Source of the DNA: Bryum argenteum
Taxonomy: Eukaryota > Streptophyta > Bryopsida > Bryales > Bryaceae
DNA length: 64,000 nt
Direction: 5' to 3'
Assembly (NCBI GenBank): GCA_037043015.1
Contig: CM073327.1
Coordinates: forward strand, 18,148,727 to 18,212,726
Shown here: piece after piece, positions 32,498 to 43,727 of the stretch
Layout of the letters: every line of letters begins with the position of its first letter
How positions within the stretch are numbered: position 1 is the stretch's first letter
The notes under the pieces: model-generated
Databases searched by the model: none
The model's input: the letters and a program-made list of their open reading frames with translations, nothing else
What the model was told of the DNA's origin: nothing
Program-made: the position numbers and the translations under genes

Positions 32498-34718
32498 CCC
32501 CAAGCGTGTTCTCACTGCTCGAGTAGCCGACCTGGAGAAGCTGGACGAAACCCGACACACTGCTGCACTCCATCACGGAGCCACGCAGTGGAACAGGGCC
32601 CAATGGGCCCAGACACAAGGCCCGACAAAGCAGTATAATGTGGGCGACTATGTCCTGTGGCACCCCAAAGGCGCTAACCTACATGCAGGCAAACTACGTG
32701 GCAAGTGGTTCGGACCCTACCGGATACAATATGTTCTACCGAACAATATTGTCCTCCTGGTTAGTATCCAACACTTCGACCCCGACCCGGTAGTAGTCAA
32801 TGTCGGTAAGCTCAAACCGTACCGAATTGCAGAAGATCTACTACAGACGGATTTTCCGAAGCCGTCCCTTAGCAAGTCCGATGTCAAGAACATGGTGATA
32901 CGTAATGAAGACGAGCTTCCGGGCACTCGACCTGTATCCGTCGCATTGACGACCTTGACCCGACCCGACATAATACAACCGACCCTGTCCATACTCCTCA
33001 AACCGCTTATCAACAGTTTTGCAAACCCGACCCGACACCTGAAAGTCATCCCGTCGGCCAAAAGTCAACTGGTAGTTGACTGGCAATTAAGACGTCACAG
33101 ACTGGCTGTTCACTACCAGTCATTTTCCAGTCCACTACTAAAGGCGTATTCAGTGGCAGCCATCGAAGTTGTCCCTTCGACACCATTAGGGAAAGTATTT
33201 AACCCCATGGCCAAACCTCTCTCCCCTCCTTTTTCATTTCCCTTGCTTTCGCCCTCGCACGAGCAGCACACCGCAGCTCTTGCACTTTGCGATCTTGCAG
33301 GGATTCCAAGCGGCGCTTTTTGCTACGCAGGGAAGCGCGCTTGCCGACAGTCGCCGGTCGCAGCAGGTCGGCAGCAGCTTCGGCACGCAGGAGCAGCGGG
33401 AAGAAGAAGGACTTGCCGGCGCAAACCCTACCTGGGTCGGCCGGAGCAAAGTGGACAGGTGACGCGCAGCCGAGGGTTTCGCACAACCGACATTTGCCCG
33501 CAGCAGCGAGCCCCGATCGGTAGCACGGAGGGATCAGCTCGCAGGTGCGTGCGTTTGCGCCGTGCCGACAGCCAACGGCCGCCACCATCACGCACGGAGG
33601 ACCCGGTTCAGCACACCAGTCCGATAAGCAACGCCGCCTTTTTGCCGGCCGCGTTTTTTAGGGTTTCAGAGGAGGACCGCAACAGCAACGCACAGTTTCA
33701 CGGTACCGACGTTTTGCAGCCGGGACCGATTGTCGCTCCGCCGAAGCCAGCAGCGAGACGCAGACAGGGTTCCTGCAAACCCTACCGACACCCGCCAGCA
33801 TCGTTTCCGGTCGACCGTCCAGCAGATTCACCACAGCGGCAGCGCACTTTTGGAGATACCGACCCCGTTCACATTCCGGTAACAAAGTCGCCCCCTCTTT
33901 TCTGCATGTCGAGTCCTTCCGCACACAGATACGCAACCGATTCTTCGATGGCGCGTGGAAAGTCGACCGCCCCCGACAGCCGTGTGATTTGCCAGCAACG
34001 TCGGGTGAACCAGCCCGAACCTATCCGGACAGCAGACGGTCGGTACAAGGTTCTGTCCTTCGTGCGCATGACAAAGTTGGTGGAGTGGCGAGCGTTCGCA
34101 CACAGCAATGAGGCGGAGCTGCAGTTCGTCACCCAACTCGGCCTTCTCCCGTTCCTTATGCAGAACTGGGCGAACCCAATGGCCGCACCCAGGATGGAGT
34201 TGGTAGAAGAGTTTGTGAACGCAGCCGACATTGACGACAAGACGGCGATCACGGCCAGGGTTCGAGGTCGGCTGGTCCGAATTGACGTGGAGCTGATCCA
34301 GCGGCTTTTGAAGCTACCGACCGGAACGACCATGGAGCCCCTCGTCGAGGCCGACCAACCAGTTGACTATCAGACCTTGCTGCAGACGTATCGCGTGCCG
34401 GAAGCAAAGTTCGACGAGGGCTATACCATCTCCAAGTGCCACCTTAGGTTCCGACCACATTTGAGAGGTATGATCCTGGGCCTTAGTTTCAAGCGCAGGA
34501 TAACTTACGTCAGCAACGAAACATTTGCGGTTTTGGCCACCGCAGAGACACTCGCCACCTCCGGCGACGGGTCGTGGAACTGGGCGCAATGGATGCTCGA
34601 GTCGCTTATCATCGACTTCGAGGCAATCCAGTGCCCGTCGGCAGAGGTACTCGACAGATTGCTGGAGTGTGAACCCAAAAACCACCATGAGGTGGCATTT
34701 GGTCACAAGGGGTTTTGA
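32349..34718 (+). pseudogene. Element B integrase C-terminus and downstream extra ORF
   Basis: The first 200 residues are integrase C-terminus (GHSPFQLVYGLTPLMPTEY, GKWFGPYRIQYVLP, VVNVGKLKPYR). After a variable linker, the part from about 34030 (RYKVLSFVRMTKLVEW, ARVRGRLVRIDVELIQRLLKLP, YTISKCHLRFRPHLRGM) resembles the 'putative plant transposon protein' domain carried as an additional ORF by Athila/Tat-type elements. The role of that domain is unknown. No envelope signature (signal peptide, transmembrane helix) was seen. Confidence 0.65.
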
Positions 34719-36066
34719 AGAGCAAGATTAGATGAGAAAAGAAGAGAAGAAGAAGGAAGACAAGAAGAAGACAAGGAAATAGGGAAGAAGAAGAAGAGAA
34801 CCACCGGCCGGATGGCTTGGAAGTGCTCTCTACTCTTTTGATTGCCATTCCTTCGTCTTAGGTCCAAATGGGGCGTGCCATAGCTTTTTGGAAAGCTAAG
34901 CTCAATGTGCACACGCCCCTAAAATCTCAAAGGCAGAAGATCAACGAGCTAAGACTGATTGCTGTTTGACTGTGGCGGTTTTTTGCCACTGCCGGGGGGA
35001 AAACTTTTTCAACACCCCGACTTTGGAAGCTCATATCTCCCTCTCTACAACTCGGAATTGAGCATGCTTTATACCATTGAAAAGCTCTACTGGAGCTCTA
35101 TCTAGTGTAGAAATCTCAGAGAAGTTGAAGAAAAATCGAGTGAGTTATGGGGGAAACAATCTGGCTGGCTTTCATAGGGCAAGAACAAGCTCTTTATCTT
35201 AATAACAAAGGAACTAAATAAGGAGGAGGAAGATGAGTGAGGCAGGACAAGCAATTTGAGAAGGGCTCTCCTTCTCCTAACTACTAACACTTCAACAACA
35301 AAATCATTTTGAGAAGGGCTCTCCTTCTCCTAACTACTAACACTTCAACAACAAGATCATTTTGAGAAGGGCTCTCCTTCTCCTAACTACTAACACTTCA
35401 AGAAAGATGATCAAGGTGAACAAAGAGAAAAAGGAGGCCCATGGCCTTCCTCCTCCTAACTACATAGATGAATAGGTAGGTGAACAAAATGGAGGAGAAG
35501 GGGGCCCAAGGCCTCCCTTCTCCTACTCTAACCTAAACTAAGAGGAAATGGAAGAGGTGATGATAGCTTGGAAACAAGCTATTAAGTACCAAATGGGAGC
35601 CGCCAAAGAGGCGGCTCACCATAACCCTAACTAAGGCCTAAGCCCTAACTAAGGCATGGATGAATGACCGCCACTCCATGCGCTCCGTCCTTGAAGCCTC
35701 CATCCTATCAACGACTTCATCAATGGATGTAGCTCCCACATGCTACCACAAGGTTAGATGAATGAATCTCTCAACAACCAAATTTCAAACACAACAAGGA
35801 CATCAAAGACTACTTGTACAAGGCCCATGGTAAATTTCTAACCCAACTCCAAGTCCCTAATTCTTACGCTAATCAAACCAAGGATCCACTAGGGGGCTTT
35901 TTACCTCCTCTAGTCCTTCCTTATCGAACCAAGGATCCACTAGGGGGCTTTTTACCTCCTCTAGTCCTTCCTTATCGAACCAATCACTCCTAATCTAAAC
36001 TAAGCTCAAAATTCATGCTAAATAATCTACCAAAGGCCTTGGGACAACTAATCTTTAATATACCTA
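34719..36066. other. Non-coding segment with tandem repeats inside element B
   Basis: Purine-rich start, then three copies of a 53-bp unit (from 35255, 35308 and 35361; core GAGAAGGGCTCTCCTTCTCC) and two copies of a 51-bp unit (35876-35980; core GGATCCACTAGGGGGC). Its composition differs from the flanking ORFs, so it could be another insertion, but no ends or target duplication were found. Confidence 0.6.
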
Positions 36067-36183
36067 TTGCATTCAAAACTCAATTATCATAAATTCATCA
36101 AATTACCTCAAGATGTCATGGTTTGCAAACAATTCATTAATAAAAATCCATTATTAGTAACACTTAAGCAAAGAGAGCTTACA

Positions 36184-37374
36184 CGCTCTAACATGGAGGC
36201 TTTCTTTTCATCAACTGAAGAAGGCGCACAACCGACCACTGAAGCAGAGCAGCAGGTGGCAGAGCGCAGGAGGCTAGAGGAGAACACCGGGAACAAATTT
36301 AAGGGCCTCGACTACCTACTGGCCAATGGTGGATTAGGCATCTACCCCCAGACCCGACCAGAGGCGGTCGACCCCAGCACGCAGGAGGCATCATCCTCAC
36401 AGAGCCATGGCGACTACCGACCAGCACCGGCCGTTGTCGTCAACCGCCAAGACAATGCAGGTTCCAGCAACCCACCTCCGGTAATCGACCTGTCATCCCT
36501 TGTCGACCCTCCATCGGGTCAGATCCCGACACGCAGAACTCGCCACCGTCGAGCTGTGGAACAGTCGACACCTCGACTCATGGAGACACGAGCGACTGCC
36601 ACTAAGAAACGAGGCCACGACACACCCAAGAAGGACACGCTCGGGCAAACCAAGAGGTGGAGGACGTTGCTGGTGACGGACTCTTCCGACGAGGAGCTCC
36701 CGTTCACGCCGGCCGACAGCGACACCCAATCGACCCCAGGCAAGTCTCTCAGTGAGCATACTCTGCTCAGTCCTGTTCGCTCCCCAGTAGCCGCCACGGT
36801 TCCTATGGAACTAAGTCCAGACCAGGTTGACCCTTCCATTCCTGAATTTAGGTCCCCACAGGTGATCTCTCCGCGCCCGACATACACCCGACCGCAGGCA
36901 ACCGGTCCAGCCCAGGGTCGGTATGCCACACACGCAGAGGGATTCCAGGTTAGCATCGATGCACTCCGACAACACCTTGCCGATGCTGAGGCCCATGAGG
37001 TCGCCCTCTCCCTGTACCTCCAGGAGACTCTGCGGAGTCAAGAGGCCTTACGGGTGGAACTCGACAACACCCAGCTGGAGCGCCAACGTTTAGCGTCCAA
37101 CCTTGCCGAGATACGTCTGCAGATCGACCCTACCGTCAAGCAGTTACGGGAGACCCGACAACAAGTGGCAGACCTGGAGAGGAAGTTGCAGGAGAGTTTT
37201 GCAGCTAATCAGCGTTTGCAGGAGACGAATCAGACCAACGTTGGTCTTTTGGAGGAGGTCAGGACGCAGCTACAGCATACCGACCAGGCGCATACTACCC
37301 TCCGCAACGAGCATATCAAACTTAAGGACGAGTTCCGGGATGCCGACAAGCTCAGCACAAGCTCCAGAAGGTGA
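36184..37374 (+). pseudogene. Element B downstream coiled-coil ORF
   Basis: The frame is open from about 36067, with a plausible start at MEAFFSSTEEG (36193). A disordered N-terminal half is followed by a long coiled coil (AHEVALSLYLQETLRSQEAL, TRQQVADLERKLQESFAANQ, EEVRTQLQHTDQAH). The product is unknown. Coiled-coil extra ORFs occur downstream of pol in large plant Ty3/gypsy elements. The CACTA insertion at 37450 lies just past this frame. Confidence 0.6.
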
Positions 37375-37446
37375 TGGAGCGCACGAAGCAGTGGCAGGTC
37401 GACTCCGAAAGACGCGACCGTATGTTGGCACGGTTGCGCAGGTCAA

Positions 37447-37449
37447 AAC
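37447..37449. repeat. CACTA target-site duplication AAC (left; right copy 39574-39576)
   Basis: AAC precedes CACTACTAG at 37450, and AAC follows CTAGTAGTG ending at 39573. A 3-bp duplication is diagnostic of CACTA elements. Confidence 0.88.
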
Positions 37450-37888
37450 CACTACTAGAAAAATCAGCGTCCAAATCAACACAGAATCGTTGATTTTCTC
37501 TGTTGTTTTGGACGCGTTGATCTGGACATTAATCAACAAAAATATGGTGAAATTTTCTGTTGATTTGGACAAAAAAAAATTTGAAAAAAAATAAATAATA
37601 ATAATAAAATAAAAAATAAAAAATTAAAAAAAAATAAAATAAATAAAATAAAATGAAAAAAACAAGAATTTAGCTGAAAATTTCGGACTGGGAGAGAAAT
37701 CTTCAGTTGCAACAAGTCCACGGGCCAGGAATTCCGGACAGTCCATTCGCTCCCCTTGCCGTCGCTCTTGAGGCTCGAACCCCCGACCTCCCACCTAATG
37801 ATCGAGCCGCTTGCCATCAAGCCACCATCTCATGCACATGTCAAAAATGGGAATTGTGTTTAACTTATAAGCTTACAAATCGGTGATA

Positions 37889-38174
37889 TAAACTTCTGCA
37901 GACTTTAGGGGCCGTTTAGGCATAGTAAATTAACTTTTTTGAGAAAACTTCGAACTAAGAAAAGTTTCTAAATGAAGTTAAGTTTTATCCCAAAAAAACG
38001 GATTGACATTTCGATTCTCCAATCAAAAGTTATGAACAAAAATCAGGGATTGAAATGTCAAACGATTTTTTGGGGATGAAACTTAACTTCATTGAAAAAC
38101 TTTTCTTAGTTCAAAATGTTTTCAAAAAATTAGTTTACTATGCCTAAACGGCCCCTAAAGTCTGCAGAAGTTTA
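37889..38174. mobile_element. Foldback MITE inside the CACTA element
   Basis: About 286 bp, with long near-perfect inverted termini starting TAAACTTCTGCAGACTTTAG and continuing GGGGCCGTTTAGG over roughly 95 bp per arm. The short centre is non-coding. A TA or TAA duplication is possible at the ends. The GGGGCCGTTT wording recalls plant hAT- or Harbinger-type MITEs, but the class is not fixed. Confidence 0.8.
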
Positions 38175-39004
38175 ACCCCTAAAGTGGGAAGGCCCCAAAA
38201 CTGCCAAAACGCGCCTCTTTCGATGCAAGGCAAACAATTTCAAACTTTGACGTTTTTTCAAGTATGTAACCGTAAGATCTAGTACTTAACTTGAATATCT
38301 ATATGGGTACCAAATCTTACATTCAAATTCCTTACCAATTGTGAGATCATAATGTTCAAAGTTGATAAAAACGTTTTTTCCCTTGTTGCAAAATGGGTTT
38401 GAAGTTTTTGTGAGTTTTTGTGAGCCCAAAAACCAATTTTTAGAGTAAATTTGAATTGAGGCTCTTCACATTCTTGTTCCTAGGTGAGTTAGGAACATGT
38501 CTATGCAATGTTTATCCTCATGCGACCTATAAAACCTAAAGAAATGCTTGAATTTTCACATAGAGGTATGCTGAAATTCAAATACAAAGGCCCTCTTTGA
38601 TAATAAAAATGGCATGTGACGAATGATTGGATTGAAGATCCGAACGGTAAGATCATGCCTTCAAACCATCTTTACATGTACGAAAAACAAAACTTGGAAA
38701 AAATAAAATCTCGGTTTTTGGTGAATTTTCAAAGTTAATGCGTTTTAATTTATTTTGGGCAGAATTTGAGAATAAATGAGCATATACCGCATGATGCAGG
38801 AATTTTTGGCAGATTTCAAATAGTGTTTTCAAACTTTGATCGTGATTATCTCCTAAAGTATAAGGAGTTTCGTAGCATGAAATGACTTTCCGAAAGGTAT
38901 TGAAAAACTCTACAACTGCGAAAGGTTCTAACTTCATGCGAGCTAAATATAGTAAATCGTAGGTGACCAAACCCCAAACGACCCGATTCCACATTAGGGG
39001 TTGA
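38172..39004. mobile_element. TTAACCCC-ended repeat, copy inside the CACTA element
   Basis: The left end is TTAACCCCTAAAGTGGG and the right end is the complement of TCAACCCCTAATGTGG. The interior from about 38290 to 38620 is clearly similar to 43860-44180 (shared CTTGTTCCTAGGTGAGTTAG). Non-coding. It was carried along by the CACTA element. Confidence 0.65.
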
Positions 39005-39230
39005 AATCACCAAATTCTGAAGTTTTGAAGTGCTTTTCCGACATTCACAAGTTTCTATTTCCAAATTTTGAAGTGTTTTTTGGATTTTCCAAGTGCTGAT
39101 TTCATGTATTGAAGTGTTTTTTTGGCTTTTCCAAGTGTTGATTTCATATTTCGAAGTATTTTTTTGGGGTTTTCAAGTGCTATTTTCAAATTTTAGAGTG
39201 CTTTTTTGATGTTTAAAAGATTTCTTTATT
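39005..39230. repeat. Imperfect tandem repeat of about 55 bp
   Basis: Four imperfect copies of a unit around TTGAAGTGTTTTTTTGG and TTCCAAGTGCTGATTTC. AT-rich and non-coding, in the right half of the CACTA element. Confidence 0.65.
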
Positions 39231-39279
39231 AGTTTTCAACTATTTTTTCAGCAATCCTAAAGATTCCAAAAACATTCCT

Positions 39280-39412
39280 AAAGATTCCCCAAAGATCCCA
39301 AAGATTCCCAAAAGATTCCCAAAAGATTCCCAAAAGATTCCCAAAAGATTCCCAAAAGATTCCCAAAAGATTCCCAACAGATTCCAAAGGATTCCAAAAG
39401 ATTCCAAATTCC
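39280..39412. repeat. 11-bp tandem repeat (AAAAGATTCCC)
   Basis: About ten to twelve copies of AAAAGATTCCC, most of them exact in the middle. They create spurious open frames on the minus strand (IFWESFGNL repeats). Confidence 0.9.
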
Positions 39413-39576
39413 AACATAATTTTGTTGATTTGGTCATTGCACTATCTAAGTCAACAGAAATTTCTGTTGGTTTCTACAACAATTCAAAAATCTGTTGAAA
39501 CGGTCAATCCAGTGTCCCGAGCAACGTAAATGTGTTGATTTTTTGTTGAATTGGTCATGATTTTCTAGTAGTGAAC

Positions 39577-40685
39577 ACACCCTTCGTACGCAGCTCAGAG
39601 AGAGGATTCAACTGCTCAACCACGCGCTAGACATCCAGACGCGACAGTCGACCCGGTATAGTCGCCAACTCGACGCTATCCAGAAGACCAACCCGGAGAT
39701 TATCCTACCGGCCTTCGACGAGGAGGAAGAGGAGGACGAGCCACTCGACCCCCGGTTGTTGGAGAACCTACCGACCGATAGCGACGAGCAGCTGTCAGAG
39801 GGGGAGGTGACAGTGTGACACCACCCGACAGCCCGACGTCGGGTGACGATCAACAAGCTCCCGGGGATGCAGCAGCACGACGACGAGGATGACGATGACA
39901 AGCACGACACCGGAGGCCACACAGAACAGACCGACGAAAAAGACGCAGACGACCAGCAGACGAAGGGACCCGACCCGGCAGGACCACAGGAGCAGCCATC
40001 TAACAGGGACCAAGGCCAGCAGGATCCGCCTCGTGATCAACAACCTCCCCAGACGGATCAGGTACCTCCGACTTCACAGCCGATCGGCATGTTGCTGCAA
40101 GATGCCCGCACACCAGCTGCACTTATCAACCCGACCGAGGCGACCCTGCTGGTCGACCCGTGTCGGCAGAGGACAAATCCCCAGCTTTCGCGACTTGTCC
40201 AGCCCCAGTTTTCGCAGGAGGACTTTCCTTCCTTCCGACTCTCCCCAGATCGGGTCTGGAGTCAATTGTCACCTCAGACCCGCACCGATTCCCTCGACTT
40301 CCCGACAGTCGACCTCCGGACCCCTGGTGTAAGTGATGAAACGAGTCGAATTTCCAGGCGACCTACAGGCCCGCCAGCACCACTGCAGCCCCTTCAGGTC
40401 GCGCGTTGGCACCCGAAAGGAGGTCTGTCACGCTCCCCTTCTCCACTCAAATTCCCCTTGCAGGAGTCGACTGAATACATCAATCGTGTTCCAGCACCGA
40501 CACCACCCACGGCATTTCTCAAGGCTCCACCATCTTCACCAACCTCGGTAGTCCAGGAGGCCCGCACCGACCTACCCTCGATGGACAGCCCGACCTTAGA
40601 CATCTCTAACCTGTCTGAGCAGCCACATCGACGTTTAGTCAGGTCACTCTACGGCCCGACCTCTACCGATCGCCCACCGGTTTAG
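39577..40685 (+). pseudogene. Element B 3'-terminal ORF region
   Basis: Sequence of element B resumes right after the CACTA duplication. An acidic stretch (FDEEEEEDEPLDPRLLEN) lies near 39720. A hydrophilic, proline/glutamine-rich frame follows at 39843-40685 (TTRPPV-type ending). No domain was recognised. It lies directly before the polypurine tract, so it is the last ORF of the element. Confidence 0.5.
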
Positions 40686-40715
40686 GCTACAAGTCCACAG
40701 GGGTGTACTTGGCTT

Positions 40716-40725
40716 AAAGGGGGGG
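40716..40725 (+). promoter_or_regulatory. Element B polypurine tract
   Basis: AAAGGGGGGG lies three bases before the 3' LTR. It is the expected primer site for plus-strand synthesis. Confidence 0.85.
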
Positions 40726-40728
40726 CAA

Positions 40729-41322
40729 TGTTAACGGAATATTCGTAGTATATTCGCTAGGCTATTTTTAGTCTAGTCTCTACCCGGCAGGTATAGACCC
40801 GGCAGGCGATACCCGGTAGGGTTAGCAGGTCGGATCTCTAGTTGTTGTTTTTAGAGTCTTAGACTCATTTTGGACACCCGACCTTTCTGGCCGACCTGGC
40901 AGACTGGTCGGCTGCCCTGTTGTTCTCAGCTGGATCTGACAGTCAGTCAGACCCAGCCGACTATATGTACCACCCTCTTCTCCGTGAGGGTTGTTGCTAG
41001 TAATCTATCCATTTTTTGCCAGTAACCTCGGAGTTCTGCATAGTCTTCTATTCTGTTCTTTTGTTGTGTGTGTTTGAATAGACTAGCCGACTTTTGTTTT
41101 GCAGGAGCTCTGACCTGTTTGTGAGAATCGTGTATTTTCTCTCCCTCTAGTGTTTAGCAGACCCGACCTAAAGCTGTCTGGTCCTTCTAGGTACTCACTA
41201 GTCGGTAGATTCAACTCTCTTCCTTCCTTGCTAGTAGTAGTTTTGATAACCCAACGTTACTGCGACTAGTAGGAACTAACTTAGACTCGTTAGGGTGTGT
41301 TTCCAGAAAAACCCCCTTAACA
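40729..41322 (+). repeat. Element B 3' LTR
   Basis: 594 bp, differing from the 5' LTR (6679-7272) at about two positions. It is followed by AAAGA at 41323-41327. Confidence 0.95.
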
Positions 41323-41327
41323 AAAGA

Positions 41328-42600
41328 TTCATCCGTTAGAAAGGATGAAGCTTTTGGTCCGTCCAAACTAAGCCGAATTGGATCAGGGAGGAAAGAGAGT
41401 TAGTGAGGATTTATGTTTATTGTGTGGGTGTGTGAGATCTAGGTTGGTTTTTTCCGCGTTTTTCATGGGTTCTATATTGGTGTTGGGTGAAGAAACCTTA
41501 GCAGTAGTTGAGTAGTGGGAGAAAACCCACGAAATTAAGTTGGGATTTTTTTGGGAGTTTTTGGGATCTGCTCGTTGTGTCCTGGAGCTAGGGAGATCAA
41601 GAAGTTTTTTGGAGGATTTGTGAGGTCGGAGGGCAGTTGGGAGCGGCTCGGCGGAGGGGCCAGCACCACGACAGCAAGGCCAGGAGATCGTCGAGGAGGA
41701 CCAGGCTGGGGAGCTGGACAACGACGGCGAAGATTTTGACAACGCACCAGCAGCCAGAGAGTCAGAGGCGGAACAACGGCACCGTTGAAGATTGTCGTTG
41801 GAGGATCGAGGTAGCAGCGTCGGTATCGACGCGGACGGCGATCGGCCATGAGCAGCGGTAGGAGCGGAAAGGCGCCAGCACCAAAGGTCGGCAACAGCCG
41901 ATCGAGGTCGCATCAGCAGGACGAGCAGGGCGGAGATTGGGGAAGGCCGCCAGGCACCGACGCATCGACGGAACGACGATCAAGCACCGAGGGATGGCAA
42001 CAGGCAAGGTCGCATCGCCCCGACACCAGCATGACGAGGAGCAGCTCATCGGTACCAGCGCCAAAGGACGGAGACCGGCAGGAACGACGACGGCGATCCG
42101 GAGGGCCATCGGCCAACGACGGCGGATCGGCGACTGCTAGTAGCAGCGGGGGGTGGGCCATCGGCCATTAGGGCGACGACGGATCGTTGAAGCGGATCGG
42201 AGAAGCTGAAGCGGATCGGCAACAGTCTAGACGGAGGTCAACACCAAGGCGGCAGCAGCAGCGGAACGACGGCGATCGGCCAAGCGATGGAGCCGGAACC
42301 AGCACTAGCAGGAGCTTATCGGGGAAGATGGGCACAGAGAGAGTATCGGCAAGGAGATTGGCCATCTTAGCATCGACGCCGGACGCCACAACGATCTAGA
42401 GGAGGAAGACGGCGACGCAGCTCTGCCGGCAGCGATAGCCCATAGCTTGGCGCAGCACCAACGAGCCACCGAGGAAAGGAGGCGCCGGCGGAGGAGGGCG
42501 CCGACGCATCGCGGAGCAGCTTCACTAATGCCCTGTCCCCTCCCCGTGATAATACGGAAGGTGCACATGGTGATATTAGAGAGGGAGCTCCTCTCTTCCC
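41328..42600. other. GC-rich island of unknown nature, possibly tail of element A
   Basis: This is the right flank of the element B insertion, so it should continue the sequence interrupted at 6673. A leader-like T/G-rich part (41380-41550) is followed by GC-rich repetitive CGGCGATCGGCC/GCAGCAG wording to about 42540. Open frames on both strands look compositional and hold no domain. It could be the R/U5 part of a long LTR of element A, but no second LTR copy exists in the window to test this. Confidence 0.4.
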
Positions 42601-43727
42601 CTTTTGTTCTATTTTGTTTCATGTTTCTTTTGCTAGACTACTTGTATTGAAGGCAGTAGGGATTGTGAACCCTTGCCTTGAAAATGGCAAAATCCATTGC
42701 CCAAAAATTGCTTGTTTTAATTTAGTTAGTGTTGCTTGTACTTGCTACCGGTGTATGTTTTCTTGTTTGAATGCTTGTTCCTTTTCGCTTGATTTGTTGT
42801 TTTGCATGGTTGTGTGTTAATGTTTGTCGTGTGTAAGGGCAATGCGGAAGCGCTGCCCATTTTTAGGGCTGAAATTGTAAACCTTAAGCTAAAATTTGGG
42901 AAATTGGGATCGAGCGCGGAAGCGCTGCCCAAATCACTCTAGGGTTTCCTTGTTTGTGTTGGAATGGTTTGAATGCCTTGCTAGATTGTGCACTAGAGTA
43001 TGTGGGTGCCTTGGTTTGCATTTGTTGAAGGAAGAATAGTTCATAGTTGATTTTTTTCATCATTTGCAACCATGTGTGTGTGCTGACATCATTAGGCTTC
43101 GCGGATTTTGAAGGCCTTGTGGTGATTTTTTGCCCATTTGGTCTCCCTAATTGAGCCCTAGGCCCTTGGTGGTCACTTGGAAGCTTTTTGACCCTCCTAG
43201 GATGGATATTGGAACTTGGGTTAATGCTGAAATGACTTGCTTGCATGAAGATTGGAGTCCTTGCATGTTTATGTCTTTTACTCCAACTTGTTTTGAATTG
43301 CATGTTTGTATCTAAAAGTGGTGTCTATTGCTTGGAAGGCTAGTTAGTTTTGTACTCCATCCCCACGGCCCAACTTGTGGCTTAAAAACTGGTTCACCGG
43401 AATTTAGGTTCATAGAGGGGCACAGGGCACTTCCGCCACGATGGCATTCAAATTATTTCCAGCATCCCGACAGCAGGAACACTCCACTAAGCATAACACT
43501 CCTTCAAGCACATGGATGCAACCACAACAAAGTGCTCCCACCCAAACTCAAAACTTTCCTAGTGTAGCGACCCAAAGTATAGCGAGGTAGTACCGTCAGA
43601 AAAAAGTCATGCCACTAGTAAGTAACATTAATGGCCAAAAGAATTTGCTTTGTTGGAGCAATCGGGGGTTAATCTGCTCACAAGGGTACCATCAAGTCAA
43701 ATGTGTAAGTTCCTTAATTTCTTTCAC
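42601..43727. other. Gene-free AT-rich stretch
   Basis: A GCGGAAGCGCTGCCCA motif occurs twice (about 42845 and 42916). No convincing gene was seen. Confidence 0.45.

Larger units (their letters stand above)
37450..39573. mobile_element. Non-autonomous CACTA (En/Spm-like) transposon, 2124 bp
   Basis: The left end is CACTACTAGAAAAATCAGC and the right end is the complement of CACTACTAGAAAATCATG. A 3-bp AAC duplication flanks it. Subterminal direct and inverted copies of TCAACAGAAA/TGTTGATT words (about 37465-37565 and 39440-39550) fit CACTA transposase-binding arrays. No transposase is encoded, so it must be moved in trans. The interior holds a hairpin MITE (37889-38174), a TTAACCCC-ended repeat (38172-39004) and tandem repeats (39280-39412). 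Confidence 0.92.
6679..41322 (+). mobile_element. Element B: young Ty3/gypsy (Athila/Tat-like) element, 34.6 kb with insertions
   Basis: Both LTRs are 594 bp, start TGTTAACGG and end TTAACA. They differ at about 2 of 594 positions, so the insertion is recent. A 5-bp duplication (AAAGA) flanks it. Coding parts in order: gag (26763-28457), protease (28509-29687), reverse transcriptase (30026-30802), RNase H and integrase (30839-32497 and into 32349 onward), then extra downstream ORFs (33200-34718, 36184-37374, 39577-40685), a polypurine tract and the 3' LTR. The extra ORFs after integrase are typical of large Athila/Tat-group elements. Two DNA transposons are inserted: 7659-26199 in the leader and 37450-39573 in a downstream ORF. 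Without them it is about 14 kb. Apart from the insertions it has only a few small breaks. Confidence 0.93.

Noticed and set aside
33200-34700. Envelope gene in element B
   Set aside because: No signal peptide, transmembrane segment or fusion-peptide-like stretch. The region fits the plant additional-ORF type better.
39229-39437. IFWESFGNL-repeat ORFs on the minus strand
   Set aside because: Translation of the 11-bp AAAAGATTCCC tandem array.
6679-41322. Two independent solo LTRs
   Set aside because: The identical AAAGA on the two outer sides and internal gag-pol in the right order show one element.
41383-42400. Several overlapping ORFs on both strands in the GC island
   Set aside because: Compositional, no domain, and mutually overlapping without any preferred frame.
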